The notes under the pieces were generated by a model. That model did not search any database. It was not told the origin of the DNA and was given only the letters and a program-made list of their open reading frames with translations. This document shows, one piece after another, positions 18,801 to 26,917 of a stretch of 64,000 nucleotides of DNA. The DNA is taken from contig NZ_CP036281.1 of NCBI RefSeq assembly GCF_007750395.1, forward strand, positions 5,479,001-5,543,000, given 5' to 3'. The translations under genes and the position numbers were made by a program. The DNA is from Polystyrenella longa (GTDB lineage Bacteria; Planctomycetota; Planctomycetia; Planctomycetales; Planctomycetaceae). Each line of letters opens with the position of its first letter. Within the stretch, counting starts at the first letter, position 1.

Positions 18801-21647
18801 TGAACCTTTCGCGCCACGTTCCGAATCAGAAGCTGTTTTCCATTCCAGTAGATGACGTTTTGTCCAACAAGTCCGTACCAGCGTCCGTCCGATGGCGTCC
18901 AGGCTGACGAAAGCTTCGTAGGGAAGGAAGACGAAACTCAGTAACTGCTGTAAAAGTGGACGGGACAATCTTTGGATCGAAAAACGTAAGTGAATGCCAT
19001 ACGGCAAATCGACCGGCAAGTTGAGTAAGCGACTTGTGAAATCGACGAGTAGCGGGAGTAGTGAAGCACCAATCAGAAAAAGGGTGGTTACGATAGCCAC
19101 ATTGACGGACATAAACCAGGAGATCATTATCGTCGAGAGCAACGCAATCGGAATAAGACTGCGACGCAGGTTATCCAGTAGCTTCCAGCGTGAGAGCGCT
19201 GTTATGGGGTTTTTTTCGGATTGATCAGACCGACCACGTACTGTGGGAAACAACCAGCCTGCAATTTGCCAGTCACCACGAATCCACCGATGACGACGCG
19301 ACATGTCGGACAAGTATCCGGCAGGATAGGATTCATACAATGTCACATCGCTCACGAGGGCCGATCGGCAATAAGCACCTTCCAGCAAGTCATGGCTGAG
19401 GATGGTATTGTCGGGAAAATCATTGCAGCTTCTTTCGAAGGAATCGACATCGTAGATCCCTTTACCTACAAACGACCCCTCTTCGAACAGATCCTGATAC
19501 ACGTCTGCGACGACCCGGGTGTAAGGATCGATTCCCGCGTCTCCCGCATAAATGCGAGTGAATCTGGACTTGAGCGTATTCAACAATCCCACGCCAACCT
19601 GAGGTTGCAGTATCGTATATCCTGCTACAACCCGGTTTAATTGCTCATCGTAAACTGGGCGATTGAGAGGATGCGCGAGAGTGCCGATCAGTTTGATGGC
19701 CGCTTCTCGTGGCAACTCTGTGTCAGTATCCAGCGTAATGACAAAACGGACGTTCTGAAGCACAGTCGTGTCGCCAATCACATCGGAAAAACGATCCTCT
19801 GCACCACGCAACATGGCGTTGAGATCAGCCAACTTACCCCGTTTACGCTCATAACCCATCCAGCAGTTTTCGTTCGCATTCCATTGGCGCGACCGGTGTA
19901 ACAGATAAAAAATATCCGTGCGATCATCAATGTACTTCTGATTTAATAATTCAATACCCTGCCGCGCCTGGTTGATCAGCTCTTCATCTTCGGGCAGGAC
20001 GTCCGCATCGGCATCTTTTAAATCCGTTAACAGCGCGAAGTGCAAACAGGGATCGCGATTGGACAGATATCTCAGTTCCAAACCATCCAGTAACTTTTCG
20101 ATCTCATTTTGACTGGTAAGCATGGTGGGAATCGCCACCAACGTTCGATGCTCGGAGGGAATTCCATTTTCTAACGCCAATCGAGGCAACGATACCGGGG
20201 AAACGAACTGTTTTGTCAACCAGTTCGTAAGTTCCACTCCCATCGCCGAGACACACAGAGTAAGTGGCAAGCCTAATATAAGCAGAGTCTGCCAGTTCGC
20301 ATCTTCGGAATGTGCTAACTCGGCGTATCCCCAAACGGTAGCAATCGTGATGACAACGATCATCGCCAGATAAAACGAGAGTGGGAACCGTCTACGCAAC
20401 TTTTCAAGCGACGCGACGAAAGAGAAACGAACATCAGATTCTCTCTCCAGGACGACACGACCACTGTCGATCAGATAATATCCTACGTGGGATGTCCGGT
20501 TTTCGGACTCGGCGGACGATTGTTTTTCCGCCAGTTGGACTGCCAGAGCCGCGACTTCGTTTTCAGTTAAGGAACTGCGCTTCGCAATATCTTCTACAGC
20601 ATGGCGGTAACGGTCCCTGGTGAGAAACTCCATCTCCCGATACGTACCGGATGGATCGCCTTCGAGTGTTCGCTCTACTTGACTGTGTTCACGAATAAAC
20701 TCCCGCCAGTCGTTTGCGTCCAGAAACCGTAAGCTATGAATGCTGTTTCCGAAAGAAACCTGGTCAACGGCCTGTGATTGACCTTCCGTCCGAACAACTT
20801 GCTCTACGGTCAACATCTCGTCAGCCAGACGATGGTCAAGCCAGCTATTTGCAAAGGCAAAGTTGGGATTCTGTTCGTGAAAATAACGAGACAACTCTGA
20901 GAGGAAAGCGCCTGACAATGGTGGAGACTGACGAGTCATGTCGGCGAGAACCAGGATCAGGTCGGCGGGTTTTTCCTCGACGACTTGAATCATTCGATCC
21001 GCCCAATCGCTTGCCAAGTCGCGGTCGCATCTCGCGGAAGCAATCCTGATTGCCACTCTGCGCAGGTTTTCGATAAGCGCCAGTCTCAACATCAAGGGCA
21101 GAGCCCACAACTCTCCCAGCAGGAGGGGTTGGATGGACTGGTAGGAAGCGACGAAACTGTCGAGACTAGTGGAATCGATACGACCGTCGACGTGAGTGAT
21201 TAACTCTAAAGCGATCTTATAAATACGAGGAGCACTGCCTGTCTCCTGGTCAGCAATTCGCGGCAACTCTCGACTGTAAGCAGGGGGCAATAACCGACGA
21301 ATCTCGCGGATTTCTTCTTCGATGAGATAGAAGTTGTCGAGTAACCATTCCGCAGCCGGTTCAATCTGGCGGCTTTTGTCAGCAGCAGCTGCAACCAGAT
21401 CGTAGGTCTCAATTAGGACCTTCTGATTGTCCTCCAACCGTGACAGAAGCCTGTCTGTGCCGGTTCTCGGAATCAACTTATGTGAAGCAGCGATCAGTTT
21501 GGCATGTCTTTCCAGTTGATCAATACTGAAAAGATCGGATCGAAGCGGTTTTTCATCAGCAGGGCCACGCCAAGGGAAACTTGGCTTCGAAAGCAACCTA
21601 CTCGATAAAAACCGACTCACCCTTTGCCAGATAATAGGTAAATGCAT
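12873..21647 (-). CDS. Cyclic beta-1,2-glucan synthase (NdvB/Cgs type), 2924 residues
   Basis: A giant inner-membrane enzyme. The first ~400 residues are cytoplasmic; paired helices follow at ~405-460. The GT84 glycosyltransferase region (~490-800) has DLKDADADVLPEDEEL, LDTDTELPREA and RRHRWIRGDWQIAGW, then five or six helices to ~1010. The glucoamylase-like domain has WSGSMFEYLMPLL, GVPWGISESGYN and MAHHEGMSLLSLA. The C-terminal half holds two carbohydrate-binding domains and a GH94 phosphorylase-like module (GCGDWNDGMNLVG, GGQYTHSAIWTV, GRGGWTWYTGSAGWMYR) thought to control ring size. It makes cyclic periplasmic osmoregulated glucans from UDP-glucose. The start at 21647 has AGAGGG ~9 nt upstream. 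Length and module order match proteobacterial Cgs, and no break is visible over 8.8 kb. Confidence 0.93.
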   Translation of the reverse strand: MHLPIIWQRVSRFLSSRLLSKPSFPWRGPADEKPLRSDLFSIDQLERHAKLIAASHKLIPRTGTDRLLSRLEDNQKVLIETYDLVAAAADKSRQIEPAAEWLLDNFYLIEEEIREIRRLLPPAYSRELPRIADQETGSAPRIYKIALELITHVDGRIDSTSLDSFVASYQSIQPLLLGELWALPLMLRLALIENLRRVAIRIASARCDRDLASDWADRMIQVVEEKPADLILVLADMTRQSPPLSGAFLSELSRYFHEQNPNFAFANSWLDHRLADEMLTVEQVVRTEGQSQAVDQVSFGNSIHSLRFLDANDWREFIREHSQVERTLEGDPSGTYREMEFLTRDRYRHAVEDIAKRSSLTENEVAALAVQLAEKQSSAESENRTSHVGYYLIDSGRVVLERESDVRFSFVASLEKLRRRFPLSFYLAMIVVITIATVWGYAELAHSEDANWQTLLILGLPLTLCVSAMGVELTNWLTKQFVSPVSLPRLALENGIPSEHRTLVAIPTMLTSQNEIEKLLDGLELRYLSNRDPCLHFALLTDLKDADADVLPEDEELINQARQGIELLNQKYIDDRTDIFYLLHRSRQWNANENCWMGYERKRGKLADLNAMLRGAEDRFSDVIGDTTVLQNVRFVITLDTDTELPREAAIKLIGTLAHPLNRPVYDEQLNRVVAGYTILQPQVGVGLLNTLKSRFTRIYAGDAGIDPYTRVVADVYQDLFEEGSFVGKGIYDVDSFERSCNDFPDNTILSHDLLEGAYCRSALVSDVTLYESYPAGYLSDMSRRHRWIRGDWQIAGWLFPTVRGRSDQSEKNPITALSRWKLLDNLRRSLIPIALLSTIMISWFMSVNVAIVTTLFLIGASLLPLLVDFTSRLLNLPVDLPYGIHLRFSIQRLSRPLLQQLLSFVFLPYEAFVSLDAIGRTLVRTCWTKRHLLEWKTASDSERGAKGSFLSFVRSMIVAPLLAGVLCIVFLTAEMEILFWVSPLLFCWAVSPAIAWWLSQPVQLSTPQLSADQLLFLRKLSRKTWRYFEEFVTAEENWLPPDNIHQNPDLVIASRTSPTNIGMALLSYLTAYDFGYCSASQFHSRSQETLKTLAKMERYRGHFLNWYDTRTLAPLYPQYVSMVDSGNLAANLHVFSSGCQEFASTSLLPARTFDGLSDTLHVLLDLVTQWKESPSRTRTIEIVRAQLNQVEHGPTSLLSANALLTELITATTDLKSVDVQDSEYHWWVTAFEDACREHQADLLHLATWLDIPRPPVNSVSTGADQDRKFLHRTYVILDELDASGTLSKVAELQSTLQPLFNQINTTASEVEKEWCRKLSSAISIASERAARRLNEFEAIALQAREFAEMDFNLLYDPVRDLFSIGFNVSERRLDAGYYDLLASEARLASYLVIAKGEYGQKHWFALGRLLTTTGRSPALLSWSGSMFEYLMPLLVMPSYENTLLNSSYHSIVRRQIEYGNQRGVPWGISESGYNTIDVNHIYQYKAFGVPGLGLKRGLAEDLVIAPYATVLALMVEPQAACRNLERLQAEEQMGPYGFYEAVDYTPSRLQPGAEKATVKQFMAHHEGMSLLSLAFLLLDKPMQRRFLSDPLLRSCSLLLQERVPQETAPVLPHASEARATRIATAEETGGMRVITNPSNVEIETHLLSNDHYHVAISSAGGGFSRWGDLAITRWREDVTRDNHGIFCYIRDFENDALWSNTFQPKNTTGSGYEAIFTQSRAEFRRIDYQIETYTQVSVSPEDDIELRRIALTNRSEEPRHLELTSYAEVVLAPQAQDEAHPAFSNLFVQTELVPNHQAIYCTRRPRSREEQPPWLLHMITVRGEITEPTSYETDRSTFIGRQRTLQNPIACEQKGPLSNSEGSVLDPIVSIRQTVLLQPNESIQLDVVTGIAPTRSEVELLSEKYSDPSLTDRVFNLAWTHGHILLQQLGASELDAQIYGKLASSIIYSSSIRRARRDILNRNRQGQSGLWGYGISGDLPIVLVQIRDADRLELVKQAVQAHAYWRMKGLAVDLVIWNEDDSVYRQSLQERITDLVATSTEALFTDRPGGIFIRRGEQISEEDRVLLQTVSRVILSGDSGTLQEQAEKYVRTSSSVPMLKISEQTSHPSVRFETPYHDLKFFNGYGGFSQDGHEYIIILKKGEAPPAPWVNVIANKDFGTVISEGGSAYSWRENSHEFRITPWYNDSVTDPSGEAMYLRDEETGRFWSPTPLPARGRNTYITRHGFGYTIFDSTEEGITTELSVYVATEEPVKFCKLKVTNNSGRARRLSIFSFSELVLGESRSKSSMHVTTEFDSESGAILARNVYSPEFGDRVAFFNCSEPNRTFTGDRTEFLGRNGSTADPAALKRSRLSGRVGAGYDPCAAFHTPLNLIEGQEKIVTFTMGAARGTADARNLAQRFRDVDSANRAIEGVWHYWSQTLGVIHLQTPDTSVNFLANGWLLYQTLACRMWARSGFYQSGGAYGFRDQLQDAMALVHAEPQLLREHLLRAAAHQFAEGDVQHWWHPPVGRGVRTHFSDDYLWLPLAICKYVNTTGDRGVLDEQVPFLTSRPLRDDEESNYDLPQTSDEMGTLIEHGIRAIKNGLKFGEHGLPLMGCGDWNDGMNLVGEHGRGESVWLGFFMVHVLTEYSGLLRSLGNEHVAHELKTEIDQLKLSLENHGWDGDWYRRAYFDDGTPLGSKQNDECQIDAISQSWSVLSGVANPERGTQAMQSVQDRLVRKEEGLILLLDPPFNHSDLNPGYIKGYVPGVRENGGQYTHSAIWTVMATAALGNNENAWDLFSLINPVKHGDSSDAIAIYRVEPYVVAADVYGVDPHTGRGGWTWYTGSAGWMYRLLIESFLGIELDIDKLRLQPCLPEAWTRFKIHYRFHETFYHISFDNEGANTSVQRLTLDGVEISESFIQLINDNQDHQVEVVMRPDDLHPS

Positions 21648-21984
21648 CGCATCACCCTCTAGCCGTTCCCTGATTAAAGAGAATAGGCGAATTAGCTTAT
21701 TATAGAGGGCAGGGTTACGTTAAGCAATCTGCAAGAAGAAAACGGTTCGCCTGGAGGAAGCATTGCACGCATTGAGGATTTAACCAGGCTGCTCTAACTG
21801 GTAATAACTTGATCGATTGTCCGTAACGATTTTCTACTCGGGAGAGAAATTGTAGAGGATCTAAAAAAGATCTAACGAATGAGAAATAATCCCCTGGCGT
21901 CATTACGAAATGGATTCTTGCTGGATCGGAAAACGGCGAGATACTTGTACCGTAACAGGAATTAGACGATGTTGAAAAAGAGTG
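21648..21984. other. Intergenic region with no recognised gene
   Basis: It holds the leader and presumably the promoter of the glucan synthase. I see no convincing coding frame, hairpin or repeat before IS-like sequence starts near 21985. Confidence 0.5.
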
Positions 21985-22449
21985 TGCTCAGACGGAGATG
22001 TTTTTGTTAAACGGCGATTTTCGAAGAAGACTTCTCCAGTTGTAAAGTCGACGGCGAAATTCATTATCGTTCAGCAGCATCCGTTTCTTACCGAGTTTAT
22101 CGCGGAAGATACCTTTTTCGGTCTTCAGGTATCCAATCGCCAATTGTTGTTTGCGATTCACCCAACTTGTCAGAGCATAGACGAGCAGGTGCCAGGGCTG
22201 CATCACAATTTCCATCAATTCAGTTGTCAAAGTGAAGGGGAGGGCTACTTTGGCACTATAACCATTGCCTGAGCCGTAGTACTCGCGAAATGTGTATCCC
22301 GGTCAACCATCACGACCCGAGACTACGATTGTACTGATTGCAGCGGTAAGCATCATTGCCAACTCGCCTGAGAATAGACGCCGTCAGCGTTTCACAAACA
22401 CCTTGATTTGCAGTGTTGTGAGTTCGGCTGAGTTTTTTTACGGTACGGG
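21985..22449 (-). mobile_element. Internally deleted IS remnant (copy A)
   Basis: The transposase-upstream end is complete (TACGGTACGGG at 22439-22449). The transposase N-terminus is recognisable from 22230 (MQPWHLLVYALTSWVNRKQQLAIGYL) but breaks after about 50 codons at NDNE. There the sequence jumps to codons from the catalytic region (GTAAAGTCGACGGCGAA near 22040). About 400 nt of transposase are missing, and no opposite terminal repeat is visible. It cannot encode a functional enzyme. Confidence 0.75.
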
Positions 22450-23114
22450 TTCGTTGTAATCCCCGCGATCTCAACGCGTCGTGATTTCAGTTGCATCACC
22501 ACCATGACATAAAAAGTCGTCAGACCGGTCTTCGTCCAGACTTCCACCGTGGTGAAATCGATGGCGAAGATCGCTTCCCAGTGGGCTCTAAGGAATGTTT
22601 GCCAAGACATCGAGACAGGGCGGTCGGGGACCGGTTCAATGCCATGAGCTTTGTGTACATTCCTGACGGTCGTGTCGGTGATGTGAAAACCAACGTTGGT
22701 CAAAGCACCCTGAATTCGATCAGTTCCCCACGTGGGGTTCTCTTTCACAAACCTCAGAATCTGTTCGACGATCTTCTGTCGAACGCGCGATCTCCCAACT
22801 TGTTTCTTCTTCGATGAGTAGTCCCATTTCCGGGCAATCAACTCCCGGTGCCAACGGAGAATGGTATCAGGAGTGAAGATGGCCTCGAGTTCACTTAGTA
22901 ACTTCCGGCCAAGCTGCTTTCCTTTGACCGCCAGGCGACGACGCTCGTTATCGTTCAGCTGGACCCGTTTCTTGCCAATCTTATTCCGGAGGATGTTATT
23001 CTCCGTCTGCAGGTAGTCAATCACGTGTTGCTGTTCACGAGTCATACAGCCGACCATAGTGAGCAGGAACAGGTACCAAAACTGCATCTGTAATTCCATC
23101 AAATCAGTTACCAA
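22450..23114 (-). pseudogene. Transposase fragment, 3' truncated
   Basis: Codons match residues 1 to ~218 of the intact transposase at 3566-4645, including the helix-turn-helix region and the first catalytic Asp (AIDFTTVEVW). The N-terminal ~35 residues differ (MELQMQFWYLFLLTMVGCMTREQQ), a second subtype also seen in the copy starting at 34458. The second Asp and the Glu of the DDE triad are absent. The open frame continues for about 18 codons into the neighbouring IS end (RKKTQPNSQH). Confidence 0.85.
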
Positions 23115-23332
23115 AGTGCAGGTGAGAGTTACTTTGGAACTCTAACCGCTGGCCGTCAGTACCAAACCTTGAATCAGGAATTAATGACCTCTTCCTCAAT
23201 CAGAAATAACGGTTACTCTGATTGTTCTGGCGAACAAAGTCAGCAGATCGTTCGAGATCAGGGGGAGCCAGTCTCTCACAGACACCTTAATTTGTAGAGT
23301 CTTAAGTTCGGCTGAGTTTTTTACGGTACGGG
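22450..23332 (-). mobile_element. IS remnant (copy B), cut by the end of copy A
   Basis: The upstream terminal end is intact (TACGGTACGG at 23322-23332), with the transposase start at 23114 and codons up to ITTNP near 22452. At that point the terminal repeat of copy A begins abruptly, so the C-terminal third of the transposase and the opposite end are gone. The order suggests copy A (or its progenitor) inserted into copy B, followed by loss of the distal part. Confidence 0.8.
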
Positions 23333-23486
23333 TCAGCAAATGTAGGCTCCGCCCCGAGCCATAAGTCGATTCCGTTCCGGTGTCCGTGACCAACTGATCA
23401 TGTGCGGTAAGAGCATCTTCAAAACCGGATTCTTGATGTGAAGTATCCGTAATATGACAACTTCCTTACGTTGATGTTCTACTTTC

Positions 23487-24563
23487 CTAAGTCACGGGCA
23501 GGGTATGAGCCGCTTGTTGTAGTAGATCATGAATGTACTGCATTTTAGAAACGACTGGCGGCACCAGAATCTCCGGTACATAATCGATGAGTCCCATCGC
23601 TCGATTCATCTCGTTAAGTAAGACTCCTAGTTTGACGTAGTGCGACACCATCACCGTGAGCTCCGTTTGACTTGGATCGCAACTTTGGTGAATATCCATG
23701 TGCATGGCGGTATCAAGGACGCTGATCATATCCAGATACGTTGCGAACGTTTCAGCAAAGTCTTCCCACGGATGCATTGATGCATAGGCACTCACAAATG
23801 TGGATTGCCAGTTCCCAACTGGCCCCTCTTTGTAGAATCTCTTTTGTGCATTTGCGTAACTCGGGTTTTCGTGATCGCCAAAGACGGCTTTGCACTCCAC
23901 CTCTGTTTTCCCCTTCACAAGCATTTCCCAGTAGTAATGCGATATTTCGTGACGAAAGTGACCGATAACAGTTCGGTGAGCTTCCTGGAAAAGCACACGG
24001 GCTTTTTCTCGCTCCACTGTATCAGCCTCGCGGAGATTGATTGTGATTTTCCCTTCCGCATGACCCGTGTAGACGCGTTCCTCTTTCCCCAATGACCACC
24101 ACCACTGGTTCGCTTGCGTCACCACATCGGATTTGAAATCAAACTTGAGACGCGGTTCCAATCCGTTCGAATTCGTCCCGTACGGAAGCTGAAGAAGATC
24201 TAACGTGTATAGCAATCGGCGTTTTGCCTCTTCAAGCCGTTTCCACATCTCGCGATTCCCGGGAATTGTCAAGTCAGGGATCGTGTCGTTGAAGTCGCAG
24301 TAGTCGCAAAGTCCGTCCGGCCGTGATAGTTCTGCTGAAACGGTAAAGCAATGATTACAAACCTTTTCGATTGCATAGTTATTGCACTTTAATAACACGG
24401 CACTGCAATCACTATGGCCACATCGAAAACTTTCATCCTTGTGAGGTAGTAGAGCAGTCATACGATTGCAGGACGGGCACCACCCCAGTTCACTGCCGCA
24501 ACATACACAGAGAGTATTTTCGTAGAAAATCGTATTGCTACATTTGCAAGCGAATGTCTTCAT
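23487..24563 (-). CDS. Zinc-ribbon protein with putative zinc metallopeptidase domain
   Basis: 358 residues. The first ~90 hold at least four Cys pairs (CKC, CVCC, CPSC, CGHSDC, CNHC, CDYC), a zinc-ribbon array. A helical linker follows, then the peptidase domain with HFRHEISHYYW giving HExxH at 205-209, and a downstream HPWEDFAETFATYLD segment that may supply the further ligand. This matches the 'putative zinc-binding metallopeptidase' family (Peptidase_Mx type). No signal peptide is present, so it is probably cytoplasmic. In other bacteria relatives sit with transglutaminase, alpha-E and ATP-grasp genes of an unassigned peptide-modifying locus; here a transglutaminase lies 1.1 kb away on the other strand, separated by IS debris. 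Substrate unknown. Confidence 0.8.
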   Translation of the reverse strand: MKTFACKCSNTIFYENTLCVCCGSELGWCPSCNRMTALLPHKDESFRCGHSDCSAVLLKCNNYAIEKVCNHCFTVSAELSRPDGLCDYCDFNDTIPDLTIPGNREMWKRLEEAKRRLLYTLDLLQLPYGTNSNGLEPRLKFDFKSDVVTQANQWWWSLGKEERVYTGHAEGKITINLREADTVEREKARVLFQEAHRTVIGHFRHEISHYYWEMLVKGKTEVECKAVFGDHENPSYANAQKRFYKEGPVGNWQSTFVSAYASMHPWEDFAETFATYLDMISVLDTAMHMDIHQSCDPSQTELTVMVSHYVKLGVLLNEMNRAMGLIDYVPEILVPPVVSKMQYIHDLLQQAAHTLPVT

Positions 24564-24954
24564 GCTCCTACACCTTCTGATAACATCGAAAATCCAAATA
24601 ATTCAGTCCACAAATTGACAACGATCGCAGAACCAGCAGTGTTCTAGGTTCGGGACTCATTTGTCGACAATGGGCTTGTCCAGCGGGTGGATCATTGAGA
24701 CCTTCCCTGATGACGATATTTGCAAAACCTCCAGTTCCTTGGCAGCCTGTTTTATCAACAGCTACTCGTCTGTTGCTGTTGTTGAACCTGCTTAGTAATT
24801 GAAGAAATGCGTTCAAGTCAGATTCTATAACGTTAACAAAGATGACAATTGACAACAATCAGCAGACACATACATTAAAAGTACTTAGGGCGACGTAGCC
24901 AAGCTTGAAGTAAACGAACATTGTCGACTGCTATTGAGAATCTAAACGGATTAG
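24564..24954. other. Intergenic region upstream of the metallopeptidase
   Basis: No supported gene. A weak minus-strand frame of 96 codons exists, but it has no recognisable domain, and the stretch abuts decayed IS sequence. Confidence 0.4.
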
Positions 24955-25309
24955 CCGTGCATTTAACCCGAAGTTATCCAACTGATCTTGAGGTTCGCGT
25001 AAGAGAACCCGACGTGGGGAGTCGATCGAATTCAAGGTGCCCTGGTAAACGTCGATTATCGCATCACCGGTACGACCGTCAGGAATGTGCTTAAGGCGAA
25101 CGGCATCATCCGCTCCCGACCGCCTTGCCTCGATGTCCTGGCAGACGTTCTTAAGAGCCCACTGGGAGACTATCTTTGCCGTCGACTTCACGACGATAGA
25201 AGTCTGAACGAAGACCGATCTCACCACGTTCTACGTCAAGGTGGTAATGGAACTGAAATCACGGCGCTTTGAGATCGCGGGGATTACGCCAAATCCCAAT
25301 AGACAATAA
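24955..25309 (+). pseudogene. Decayed transposase fragment (plus strand)
   Basis: Sequence such as GGAGTCGATCGAATTCAAGG, ACCGTCAGGAATGTGCTTAA and GAACGGCATC is the forward-strand equivalent of the transposase centre (GADRIQGAL, TTVRNVLKANGI, the catalytic region and ITTNPN). Frame breaks and substitutions are frequent. Both ends of the parent element are missing: the 5' part is lost, and the 3' side is cut at ~25310 by another IS end. Confidence 0.75.
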
Positions 25310-25592
25310 CGTACCGTAAAAAAACTCGGCCGATCGCAGAACACGGCAAATTAAGGGGTCTGTGAGACTCCGGCGGCATGTATTCTCAGTCGAGTTGGCA
25401 ACATCGCTCGCAGGCCCCAATTCTCACGCATTATTCCGAGCTACCGCTGCGCTCGAACGGTCACTTTAGCGTCGAATCTGATAGCAGCGTATAGGTCGTG
25501 AAACCAATCTCGTCCGAAAACCATTACTTGTCAGCAACACAATCGCTTGGAATCACTGTTTTTCGTCGTCGAATGATTTTCTTTACGATACG
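25310..25592 (+). mobile_element. Miniature, transposase-less IS derivative (~283 bp)
   Basis: It starts with CGTACCGTAAAAAAACTCGG, the transposase-upstream end, and closes with TCTTTACGATACG, the inverse of the other end's CGTATCGTAAA. The ~250 nt between carry end-proximal sequence of both sides (also seen next to 3370 and 46165) but no transposase codons. It has the form of a non-autonomous element that the intact transposase at 3566-4645 could move. Confidence 0.7.
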
Positions 25593-25684
25593 CTGTTCCC
25601 TATACTTAAGAAGTTTTGAAACTGCTTATATGACCTGCGTGCGGAATCGAGAACGCTGGAATCAATTTTTGGACTTAATTCTAT

Positions 25685-26482
25685 ATGTGGCTGCATGCTT
25701 CCTGTTTACTCGACTTCAATATCCCCGTGGATACCCCCTTCCTACTCATGCTGCGGCCCCGTAGCGGGAAACAGCAATGGGTGGGTCGCGAACAGTATGT
25801 GTTAAAACCCAGTATTTCTGCCATCGAATTCACCGACCCGTTCGGCAATCTCTGTCAGCGACTGGTGGCCCCCGCCGGCTCGTTTTCAGTTCAGACTTCG
25901 TTTGACATTGAAGTCGCCGATTCCTCTGATACTGCTTTTGGCGCCTTCTTTATCCCAGTCGAACAGTTACCCGAAGATACACTCCCTTTCCTGCTGCCCA
26001 GCCGTTACTGCGAATCAGACCGCTTTTCAAAGATGGCCTCCTCGCTTGTCCAAGGAGTGGCCCCCGGCTACGACCAGTGCAACAAAATTGTGGAATACAT
26101 TCGCACGAACATAAAATATGCGCCCGGTGAGGGTCAGGAAATCATCAGCGCCTGCGAAGTCAATGAAAGATCACAGGCAGTCTGCCGCGATATGGCTCAC
26201 TTGGGGATCGCCTGCTGTCGCGCCCTGTCGATACCCGCACGACTGGTAGTCGGATATTTGGAAACACTGCAACCGATGGACCTACATGCCTGGTTTGAAG
26301 TTTACGTAGGCGGGCGCTGGTATACGTTCGACCCGACCCAGGACAATCTGAAAGGAGGACGAGTGGCGATTGCCTATGGTCGTGATGCAGCAGACGTTGC
26401 AGTCTATACCCAGTTCGGCGATCCTGTTGAGGTGCTCCGGATGCAAATCAATGTCGAACAGATCTCCCCGCCCCAGTATTGA
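25685..26482 (+). CDS. Transglutaminase-like cysteine peptidase family protein
   Basis: 265 residues, cytoplasmic by sequence (no signal peptide). The N-terminal ~100 residues form the bacterial transglutaminase N-terminal beta region ([20 protein letters not shown]); the core follows, with all three catalytic residues visible: C167 ([12 protein letters not shown]), H201 ([10 protein letters not shown]) and D216 (YTFDPTQDN). This family is widespread and tied to proteolysis or peptide cross-linking with ATP-grasp and alpha-E proteins. Those partners are not in the window. The region just upstream is IS debris, so its native promoter and any operon partners may have been lost. The IS fold-back element begins 10 nt after its stop codon. 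Confidence 0.87.
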   Translation: MWLHASCLLDFNIPVDTPFLLMLRPRSGKQQWVGREQYVLKPSISAIEFTDPFGNLCQRLVAPAGSFSVQTSFDIEVADSSDTAFGAFFIPVEQLPEDTLPFLLPSRYCESDRFSKMASSLVQGVAPGYDQCNKIVEYIRTNIKYAPGEGQEIISACEVNERSQAVCRDMAHLGIACCRALSIPARLVVGYLETLQPMDLHAWFEVYVGGRWYTFDPTQDNLKGGRVAIAYGRDAADVAVYTQFGDPVEVLRMQINVEQISPPQY

Positions 26483-26491
26483 GATTCACTA

Positions 26492-26657
26492 CCCGTATCT
26501 TAAAAAAACTCAGCCGAACTTAAGACTCTAGCAATGGTTGTGCTGATTGCACTGACGTCCAACGTCAGAAGCTCGTCCGAGAACAGGGGTAGCCAGTCTC
26601 TCTCAGATACCTTAGTTTGTAGAGTCTTAAGTTCGGCTGAGTTTTTTACGATACGGG
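26492..26657. repeat. 166-bp fold-back element made of two IS ends
   Basis: Left arm CCCGTATCTTAAAAAAACTC... and right arm ...GAGTTTTTTACGATACGGG are inverted copies over ~39 bp with very few mismatches. The right side extends into ~120 more bases of the transposase-upstream IS end; the left arm is only the terminal part. It is thus an inverted repeat of the same IS end, not a deleted IS with two different ends. Transcribed, it would form a long hairpin directly after the transglutaminase gene. Confidence 0.85.
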
Positions 26658-26917
26658 TTTGCGGGTTGTTTGGACTTGATACAGCCCGCCTAGCGCGGTT
26701 TAACAGAGCCATACGGAGTCGTTGCCTGTTCAAAACGTTCATCCGCCGAATTCCCCCATTTTCCAGCACCCATCAGAATCACTGACACGATTTACTGCCA
26801 ACGAAGCTGAAGTTGAGGTTTTCAACGGGCTGCCAGACGCACAGTTGACTGGTCAGCATCCAGATGCTGTAATGGTTGCATCCAGACTTTTTTAACTCCG
26901 ACTAGCCATCCTTCAAC

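Noticed and set aside
24568-24858. 96-codon minus-strand frame upstream of the metallopeptidase, containing AVDKTG
   Set aside because: No domain, no ribosome binding site, and the motif resemblance to TIGR03435-type proteins is too short to trust.
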